A stretch of DNA of 18,561 nt from Methanosarcinales archaeon (GTDB lineage Archaea > Halobacteriota > Syntropharchaeia > Alkanophagales > Methanospirareceae). The translations under genes were made by a program, and so were the position numbers. The stretch lies in the NCBI GenBank assembly GCA_030665925.1, contig DAOUYX010000007.1, forward strand, positions 1 to 18,561. The letters are read 5' to 3'. Shown one piece after another: positions 13,201-18,561 of this stretch (the stretch's first letter is position 1; each line of letters opens with the position of its first letter). The notes below the pieces were generated by a model, which was given only the letters and a program-made list of their open reading frames with translations, made no database searches and was not told where the DNA came from.

Positions 13201-14271
13201 ATGAGGCAAATTGGGAATGAAACTGTCACTGAAGAGGAGGAAGTAAAGACGATGGCGGATGGGGAATTAGAGAAAGCCTTGGAAAAGGCAAGAACAGTCA
13301 TCAAAGTAATTGGATGCGGAGGTAGCGGAACGAATACGATACAGAGAATGACAGAAGAGGGTATTTTTGGCGCTGAGCTCTTTGCATTGAATACGGATGC
13401 TCAACATTTGTTGTACTCGAAAGTGGACAGGAAGTTATTGATAGGAAAGAAGACAACGCGAGGACTTGGAGCGGGGAGTATCCCACGGTATGGAGAGGAA
13501 GCGGCACGGGAGAACGATACGGATATAAAAACAATAGTTGAGGATGCGGACATGGTATTTGTCACGTGTGGATTGGGCGGTGGCACAGGGACAGGGGCAG
13601 CGCCCATAGTTGCACAAGCCGCGCAAGAAGCAGGTGCGCTTACCATCGGTGTGGTGACACTGCCGTTTAGCGCCGAAGGTGAGGTAAGGCTAGAGAATAT
13701 GAATTATGGGCTTGGAAAACTGCGTGAAAATACTGACACGTTGATCGTGATACCAAATGACAAGTTACTGGATGCAGTGCCACGATTGCCATTAAACGAG
13801 GCTTTTAAAGTCGCGGATGATGTGCTGATGCGAGCAGTCAAGGGAATAACAGAGCTGATAACAAAACCGGGTCTGATAAATCTGGACTTCGCCGACGTGA
13901 GGACAGTGATGAAAGACGGTGGCATGGCAATGATCGGATTTGGAGAGTCGGACGGACAGAATAAAGCGATAGAATCAGTGAGAAAGGCGTTAAGCTCTCC
14001 TTTGCTCGAAGTTGAAGTGACCGATGCGAAAGCGGCACTGATAAACGTAATCGGTGGAGAGGACATGACGGTGGAGGAAGCAGAAGGAGCCCTTCAAGAA
14101 GTCTACAGGATGATGAATCCTGAGGCAAGGATTATATGGGGCGTGCAGGTGAGTCCAGAGCTGAAGAATATGATACGAACGTTGCTCATCGTGACCGGAG
14201 TGAAATCAGAGCAAATTTATGCACGGAAGGACGTGAAGAAAGAGAGATTTGGCATTGAGATAGTGCGTTAG
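13201..14271 (+). CDS. ftsZ: Cell division protein FtsZ, archaeal type 1
   Basis: Tubulin-like GTPase that polymerises into the division ring. The 356-residue product has a short acidic N-terminal extension (1-32), then VIGCGGSGTNTIQRM (36-50), NTDAQHL (64-70), the tubulin signature GGGTGTG (126-132) and the T7 synergy loop NLDFADV (227-233) with D229 and D232, so the GTPase looks complete. The C-terminus ends KKERFGIEIVR, as in the archaeal FtsZ1 group. GAGGGGG eight bases before ATG 13201 fixes the start; an inner ATG at 13252 is less likely. It leads ftsZ-secE-spt5, an order known from other euryarchaea, and follows tRNA-Leu. Confidence 0.95.
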   Translation: MRQIGNETVTEEEEVKTMADGELEKALEKARTVIKVIGCGGSGTNTIQRMTEEGIFGAELFALNTDAQHLLYSKVDRKLLIGKKTTRGLGAGSIPRYGEEAARENDTDIKTIVEDADMVFVTCGLGGGTGTGAAPIVAQAAQEAGALTIGVVTLPFSAEGEVRLENMNYGLGKLRENTDTLIVIPNDKLLDAVPRLPLNEAFKVADDVLMRAVKGITELITKPGLINLDFADVRTVMKDGGMAMIGFGESDGQNKAIESVRKALSSPLLEVEVTDAKAALINVIGGEDMTVEEAEGALQEVYRMMNPEARIIWGVQVSPELKNMIRTLLIVTGVKSEQIYARKDVKKERFGIEIVR

Positions 14272-14304
14272 TTAGGTAAGGGTTGAGGATAGTTAGTAAT
14301 AGCA

Positions 14305-14514
14305 ATGGAACAAAAATTCGAGTTCAAAGGACTAAAGGTCGAAGACTGGTCGAAGAAGCTGAAAGAATATGTACGAATATTAAAGTTGGCTAAAAGGCCA
14401 AAGCAAGAGGAATTTTTCAGGACTTCTAAAATCGCGGGCGCTGCAATGGCAGTGGTAGGTGTCATAGGTTTTTCTATCTATCTTTTACTGACCGTATTAC
14501 CCGAGGGGCTTTGA
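14305..14514 (+). CDS. secE: Protein translocase subunit SecE / Sec61 gamma
   Basis: Small essential clamp subunit of the SecYE translocon. Of 69 residues, the first 40 form an amphipathic, basic region (LKEYVRILKLAKRPKQEEFFRTSKI spans about 19-43), with the family's RPKQEEF pattern. A single membrane helix follows at about 44-65, ending in a short outer tail. It starts 33 bases after ftsZ and ends three bases before spt5, so the three genes are probably one operon. The Shine-Dalgarno site is weak (GAGG well upstream). Confidence 0.93.
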   Translation: MEQKFEFKGLKVEDWSKKLKEYVRILKLAKRPKQEEFFRTSKIAGAAMAVVGVIGFSIYLLLTVLPEGL

Positions 14515-14517
14515 GCT

Positions 14518-14982
14518 ATGGGCAGGATATTCGCAGTAAAGACAACGGTTAATCAGGAGCAGGCAGTGGCAAATATGGTTGAGGGCGCGATAAAAGAGAA
14601 ACCGCCGGGTGAGCACGGACTGAAGGCGATCCTGGTGCCCGATGAGCTCAGGGGGTACGTGCTGATAGAAGCTGTTTTCCCCGAGATGGTAGAACAGATA
14701 GTTCAGAGTATCCCACACGCGCGAGGATTGGTCAAAGGCGATATGGACTTAGGAGAGATCGAGCATTTCCTCACGCCGAAACCCTCGGTAACCGGAATAT
14801 TAGAAGGAAGCATCATAGAGATAGTCTCCGGACCGTTTAAAGGCGAACGTGCGCGGGTGAAGAAAGTTGACGAGGCGCATGAGGAGATTACCATTGAACT
14901 ATTTGAAGCGATGGTCCCGATACCAGTTACGGTTCGGGGCGATAGCGTACGGGTATTGAGCAAAGAGGAGAACGAAGAGTAG
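14518..14982 (+). CDS. spt5: Transcription elongation factor Spt5 (NusG family)
   Basis: Binds the RNA polymerase clamp with Spt4 and raises processivity. Of 154 residues, the NGN domain is about 1-87 (IFAVKTTVNQEQAVANM start; LIEAVFPEMVEQIVQSIP, 49-66) and the KOW domain about 94-145 (EGSIIEIVSGPFKGERARV, 96-114). The length matches archaeal Spt5. It starts three bases after the secE stop and is followed seven bases later by hisI. In many archaea the next genes are the ribosomal stalk proteins L11, L1, L10 and L12; here they are absent. Confidence 0.94.
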   Translation: MGRIFAVKTTVNQEQAVANMVEGAIKEKPPGEHGLKAILVPDELRGYVLIEAVFPEMVEQIVQSIPHARGLVKGDMDLGEIEHFLTPKPSVTGILEGSIIEIVSGPFKGERARVKKVDEAHEEITIELFEAMVPIPVTVRGDSVRVLSKEENEE

Positions 14983-14989
14983 AGTAGAA

Positions 14990-15358
14990 GTGAATAGTAA
15001 AGCAGAGAAGGAATTGAAGCCTGCGATCGCGCAGGATTACGAGACGGGTGAGGTGCTTATGCTTGCGTACATGGATGAAGAGGCACTGCGGCTTACGAGA
15101 GAGACGGGAAAGGCGCATTACTGGAGCAGGAGCCGCGGCAAATTATGGAAGAAGGGCGAGAGTTCGGGGCATGAGCAGCTCGTGAAGGATATTCTGATTG
15201 ATTGCGATGAAGACACCATACTGCTCAAAGTGGAGCAGATCGGCGGCGCATGCCATATGGGCTACCGGTCGTGCTTTTATCGCACGATCAACGGAGCGAT
15301 AGTGGGTAAAAAGGTGTTCGAGCCTGACGAGGTTTATGGTAAGAAGGGGAAAGAGTAA
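14990..15358 (+). CDS. hisI: Phosphoribosyl-AMP cyclohydrolase
   Basis: Third step of histidine synthesis: opens the purine ring of phosphoribosyl-AMP. The 122-residue product is the stand-alone cyclohydrolase with no fused HisE domain. Visible are QDYETGEVLMLAYMDEEAL (15-33), HYWSRSRGKLWKKGE (43-57), the magnesium site DCDED (71-75, with D71, D73 and D75) and the zinc cysteines C72, C88 and C95 in GGACHMGYRSCFYR. The start is GTG at 14990, seven bases after spt5, with a GAGTAGA stretch before it. It is the last gene of the ftsZ cluster; a T-rich stretch (TTTTATT, then TTTTT, 15364-15387) follows. Confidence 0.93.
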   Translation: MNSKAEKELKPAIAQDYETGEVLMLAYMDEEALRLTRETGKAHYWSRSRGKLWKKGESSGHEQLVKDILIDCDEDTILLKVEQIGGACHMGYRSCFYRTINGAIVGKKVFEPDEVYGKKGKE

Positions 15359-15492
15359 GAAGGTTTTATTCTGCGATTGAGTTTTTGGAAGGCTTCAGAT
15401 GATTCAAATTCGTTCTTTTGGGCCTATTACTGCACCAAAAATAAAAATGTACTATAATTAGCTATTCTAAAAGGTCTGACTTTTTGTTCTCC

Positions 15493-15511
15493 GTGCCCTA
15501 TATAATGGCAC
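15493..15511 (-). terminator. Possible terminator of the radical SAM gene
   Basis: GTGCC and GGCAC (15493-15511) form a five-pair stem with a nine-base AT-rich loop, just past the stop of the radical SAM gene at 15521. Only weak T runs follow on the minus strand. The 162-base gap between convergent hisI and this gene holds no other clear signal. Confidence 0.3.
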
Positions 15512-15520
15512 TTTTGGATT

Positions 15521-16549
15521 CTACGCCATTTCAAAAAACGCATCGTTACACAACGGGTCTTCAGCCATATAATCGCCAGTATAACGGTATGCCCGGACAC
15601 GGCATCCACCGCAGATTTCCCTAAATTTACAGGCTCCACACTTGCCCTTCACCTCACGACTTCTTAATGTGACAAAGACCTCAGAGTTCAGAATTTCACG
15701 AAGACTCTGCTCTGTGACGTTCCCGGCTTTTACCTCTAAGAGTGGGCAAGGTACGACATCGCCGTTGGGCTTGATCGAAAGCATGCCGATACCAGCTCGG
15801 CAGCCGGGGACTTCGTCGTAGAAGAACTCAGGCACGGGCAGTCCTTCTGCTTCTTTTCGGTTTAAGACCACCCAGTACTGACATGCCTGCGTCGTGCATA
15901 TCTCGATTCCTCGTCTTCTGTTCTGCTCTTCGTACAATTGCGTCACGTTCTGTGCGTACTGAACACTATCGAGTTCTGCATCGGGTATCTCAGCCTCGCC
16001 TCGACCCATTGCGATGTAATGGAAGATTCTGCACTGCCGCGCACCCAGATCCTCGGCAATATCGAGAATCTGCGCGGTCTCTCTCTCGTTCTGCTTCATG
16101 ATGCACGGGTCAATCACCAGGTCCAGTCCTGCCGCTTTGCAGGCGCGTGCACCCCTAACAGTCTTTTCAAAGACGCCGTTACCCCGTATATAGTCATGCG
16201 TCTTCTGCGTGCCGTCAATCGCGATAACGACTTCCTCAATGCCGGTAGCCTTTAACCGAGCAGCAACGTCTTCAGTGAGCATTATCCCGTTTGATGCGAG
16301 CACGAGACTCAACCCGCTTTCCTTGCCGTACGCGATAATCTCAAATAAGTCCTTACGCATCAGCGGTTCGCCGCCGCCGAGAGTAACTCGCACGTCATCA
16401 CCAAAGGTGTCGGCGATGTCGTCAATGAGTGCGAAGGCTTGTTCTGTACTGAGTTCGTCGTTTAATTGTGCGCCTGCGTCGTAGTAACAGTGTTTGCAGC
16501 GCAGATTGCATTCCTTAGTGACGTTCCAGTTGATGTTGTACTTTGACAT
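15521..16549 (-). CDS. Radical SAM protein with C-terminal SPASM domain
   Basis: Radical SAM enzyme of 342 residues. The iron-sulfur motif CxxxCxxC is at C14, C18 and C21, and the SAM-binding LGGGEPL at 57-63. The C-terminal SPASM region has C250, C268 and then the close set C304, C307, C313, C316 and C334, enough to hold further iron-sulfur clusters. Family members include peptide modifiers (PqqE, MftC types) and haem or haem d1 enzymes (AhbC, AhbD, NirJ types). HYIAMGRGEAEIPDAEL (177-193) looks more like the haem group, but I cannot settle the subfamily or substrate. No precursor-peptide gene is visible nearby. It starts 18 bases after the 143-residue gene on the same strand, so it may share its transcript. 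Confidence 0.85.
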   Translation of the reverse strand: MSKYNINWNVTKECNLRCKHCYYDAGAQLNDELSTEQAFALIDDIADTFGDDVRVTLGGGEPLMRKDLFEIIAYGKESGLSLVLASNGIMLTEDVAARLKATGIEEVVIAIDGTQKTHDYIRGNGVFEKTVRGARACKAAGLDLVIDPCIMKQNERETAQILDIAEDLGARQCRIFHYIAMGRGEAEIPDAELDSVQYAQNVTQLYEEQNRRRGIEICTTQACQYWVVLNRKEAEGLPVPEFFYDEVPGCRAGIGMLSIKPNGDVVPCPLLEVKAGNVTEQSLREILNSEVFVTLRSREVKGKCGACKFREICGGCRVRAYRYTGDYMAEDPLCNDAFFEMA

Positions 16550-16567
16550 CTTCTCTGTGCATCACCT

Positions 16568-16999
16568 TTATCGGAATCCCAGTAAGTTGTGTCTCTCCAT
16601 CATTACTTTGTATAACTCATCAAAGAAATCCGTCATGGTTAAATCTTCAAACGTGTAAAGCTGAGCAAATTTCTCGCTAACCATACCCTCATCCAGGAAT
16701 ATTTGCATATTATCCATAACTTTCGGAGGGTTCTTTTCAAAATCAACAATCAACAGGCATACTTTCTCATATTTCCAAGGCACATCGCTTGGACTTGTTC
16801 TGTTTGCAATGGATAAAAAGCTTGAGATATACTTTTCAAGGTTGTACCTCTCAGATAATACCACTCGATTTTCTTTTGCTGCATCTGAATTATATCCGAC
16901 CTTGGGAAGTAAATAGAGATACCCTAAGACCATGTAAGGGAATCTATTATGAAGATTCAAAGATTCTGCAAATATCCTCTCAAATAAATTTTGATACAA
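16568..16999 (-). CDS. Unknown protein linked to the DNA methyltransferase
   Basis: A 143-residue protein I do not recognise. It is acidic to neutral, with two hydrophobic strands (YMVLGYLYLLPKVG, 22-35, and VCLLIVDFEKNPP, 79-91) and helices toward the C-terminus; there is no signal peptide. The only possible start is TTG at 16999, since an in-frame stop lies three codons earlier. GGAG ten bases upstream supports it. It overlaps the methyltransferase gene by 20 bases in another frame, so translation is probably coupled. Position makes a restriction nuclease, a nuclease fragment or an accessory subunit the leading guesses, but no catalytic PD-(D/E)xK set can be asserted. A frameshifted or broken larger gene is also possible. 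Confidence 0.65.
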   Translation of the reverse strand: MYQNLFERIFAESLNLHNRFPYMVLGYLYLLPKVGYNSDAAKENRVVLSERYNLEKYISSFLSIANRTSPSDVPWKYEKVCLLIVDFEKNPPKVMDNMQIFLDEGMVSEKFAQLYTFEDLTMTDFFDELYKVMMERHNLLGFR

Positions 17000-18561
17000 T
17001 TTGGTTTATCTCCGTTATTTCACCTTTAAGTTTCTTTCTCACTTCTGCCCTGACATTATTCTTCTGTGCAAATTTCATAGCTTTTACTTTTTCATGACAC
17101 CTTTTTCCAATATCTGCAAGTTTGAGATGCATATCGTCATTACCAGTAAATTTGGGTATTGGAAAGAGTAAAGGTCTCCTGTGAATTGCACGAGCACCAA
17201 AAAGCCCTCTCGGTTGTAAGGGTTTTATTAGTTCGTTAATTATTTCTGAGTTAAAAATAGCAGTTACATAATATGCCTCCGTCTCATTTTCGGTTTCAAA
17301 AAGCCATGTCTTGACATCCGCAATAAAACCTCTTGATTCTATTTCTTCTCCATTAGCCATTAAATATGGTAGTGATGACTTATCAATAACACAGGAGACC
17401 AGATTAGTGCCGGTTGCGTTGTATAAAACAACGTATCTCTTGGATGGTTTCTGAATTGTAAGGAGGTTATTGTAGTTCAATCTATCCAATAAACTTGGGA
17501 ATCGCTTTTCTGATTTTTCCGTCCTTCTTCTACGCCAAATCTCCTCTGCTTTCTCAAGCCATTCTTCAGCGCCTGTAAAGCCCGCTCTTTGTAATTCATT
17601 TGAATTTAATGGCATATACTCATTAAGATGCTCCGTAATTGGAAGTATGACGGGATGAAGTTTAATATAGCCAAAAGGAATTATCTCCCAAGCCAACAAT
17701 GTGGCATAGAGAAACTCATCCTCTACACAACCTTCCAAAACAATTTTCCATGGCTCTTTAACCATGCGATATATTTCAGGAGAGGTCTTTACGGTAGCTT
17801 GCGAGTTTGCATGCGAGATAATATCTACAAAATAAAGCGACCTTGGGAATATACTCGCACCCACTTTGAATTTATTAAAGTAATATGAAGGTTCTGCGGA
17901 GAAGTCCGGAGGAATGTATTCATAAACCTCGGTTAATAATTTCGTTTTTGCTTCAGAGAATTTGACATTTCTACCGGGTAACTCGCCTATATACCTTTCA
18001 GATAATACTGGATATTTGGTTGTGTCACCTTTTAATCCAATTAACACACAAGAAGGCATATTGAAAAGAGGGTTTACTTCCTCTAAATCAATTATTTTAA
18101 TTAGCTTTATGGGCGGCTTTCTAAATTTTCTGAAATTTATGTGGTGGATTGTTCCTGCTAAAACACTCCTCGGCATTACAAAGGCTATTACCCCTTCTCT
18201 TTTCAGGTATAAATCAGCGCACTTGAAGAAAAATAGTGTTGCGAGTTCCATCTGTGTAAAAAGATGAATATCTTTATTTTCCAGCAGGTGGTAACTTAAG
18301 ACTTCTTTCTTTAAAAAGTTCTGGCATTCTTTATTTTTCATGGACCTCATAACAACCCAAGGAGGATTGCCAAGGATTATATCGTATTTCTCAATTTTTT
18401 CGTAGTTGAATAGGTCTGGAGATTTCAAACTGTCTTTTGTGTAAACAGGTAAGGTTATCTCTTCTGAATCTTCAACTAAATCGCTGATTGCTATTAAATA
18501 GTTTGCTTTTGTAATGATAGCAGCTATTGGATTTATGTCTATACCTGCCACATTTTTTATA
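16980..18561 (-). CDS. N6-adenine DNA methyltransferase, restriction-modification type (partial)
   Basis: C-terminal 526 codons of a DNA methyltransferase whose beginning lies beyond the right edge. The frame stays open to the last base, and the residues before the GTG at 18551 (IKN) run naturally into VAGIDINPIAAIITKANYL, so that GTG is not the start. The catalytic motif NPPW is at 18368-18357, and FVMPRSVLAG follows about 80 residues on, as in the Eco57I-like type IIG or COG1002-like group. The remaining about 350 residues should hold the target-recognition part, including RGLFGARAIHRRPLLFPIPKF near the end. The SAM-binding motif I is outside the window. Base composition is AT-rich (23 G+C of 60 in the row from 17881). 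The overlapping small gene and the radical SAM gene follow. Confidence 0.88.
   Translation of the reverse strand, partial: IKNVAGIDINPIAAIITKANYLIAISDLVEDSEEITLPVYTKDSLKSPDLFNYEKIEKYDIILGNPPWVVMRSMKNKECQNFLKKEVLSYHLLENKDIHLFTQMELATLFFFKCADLYLKREGVIAFVMPRSVLAGTIHHINFRKFRKPPIKLIKIIDLEEVNPLFNMPSCVLIGLKGDTTKYPVLSERYIGELPGRNVKFSEAKTKLLTEVYEYIPPDFSAEPSYYFNKFKVGASIFPRSLYFVDIISHANSQATVKTSPEIYRMVKEPWKIVLEGCVEDEFLYATLLAWEIIPFGYIKLHPVILPITEHLNEYMPLNSNELQRAGFTGAEEWLEKAEEIWRRRRTEKSEKRFPSLLDRLNYNNLLTIQKPSKRYVVLYNATGTNLVSCVIDKSSLPYLMANGEEIESRGFIADVKTWLFETENETEAYYVTAIFNSEIINELIKPLQPRGLFGARAIHRRPLLFPIPKFTGNDDMHLKLADIGKRCHEKVKAMKFAQKNNVRAEVRKKLKGEITEINQIVSKFI

Noticed and set aside
14518..14982. Bacterial NusG
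   Set aside because: The size, the NGN-KOW layout and the linkage to archaeal FtsZ1 and Sec61-gamma fit archaeal Spt5 better.

Overview
The window is archaeal, most likely euryarchaeal. Its information-processing genes are all of archaeal type: aIF2-beta, an LSm protein, eL37, eL15, a threonyl-tRNA synthetase with the archaeal N-terminal editing domain, Alba, FtsZ, SecE/Sec61-gamma and Spt5. Three tRNA genes lack an encoded CCA, TATA boxes are AT-rich, and Shine-Dalgarno sites such as GGAG and GAGGTG precede many starts. An anaerobic methanogen or methanotroph relative would fit this gene set, but no diagnostic methanogenesis gene is present, so lineage below phylum level is a guess.

Left part (1-3180): a minus-strand translation and RNA cluster reads LSm, eL37 (a 55-codon gene), tRNA-Ser(UGA), aIF2-beta. 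It is followed by a truncated unknown gene at the edge, with an operator-like inverted repeat in its promoter. Divergently, eL15 runs into a DUF763 protein of unknown function. Middle (3268-7749): thi4 (thiazole synthase) converges on thrS. Next come a YjbQ-family gene, tRNA-Arg(GCG) and a TatD-type metallohydrolase. The intergenic spaces here hold four related multi-hairpin repeats, each closed by a CTTTCTTT-like stem. Two of them end exactly at the Shine-Dalgarno sites of thrS and tatD.

The minus-strand run pyrB, glyA, a COG1340-like coiled-coil gene and tatD occupies 6961-11200. pyrB and glyA are separated by a degenerate inverted-repeat element, and no pyrI lies next to pyrB. alba has a clear hairpin plus T-rich terminator and is divergent from larC (nickel-pincer cofactor synthesis). 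tRNA-Leu(GAG) precedes the plus-strand cluster ftsZ-secE-spt5-hisI, which joins division, secretion, transcription elongation and histidine synthesis.

Right end (15521-18561): an AT-rich minus-strand block holds a truncated N6-adenine DNA methyltransferase, an overlapping 143-residue unknown gene that may be its nuclease or partner, and a radical SAM/SPASM protein. The methyltransferase part is clearly poorer in G+C than thi4 and the DUF763 gene, which suggests a transferred defence island cut by the window edge. No CRISPR array, transposase gene or rRNA was seen. Most of the window is housekeeping. The items most worth a second look are the hairpin repeat family, the Thi4 active-site substitution, the operator at the left edge and the restriction-modification-like pair.
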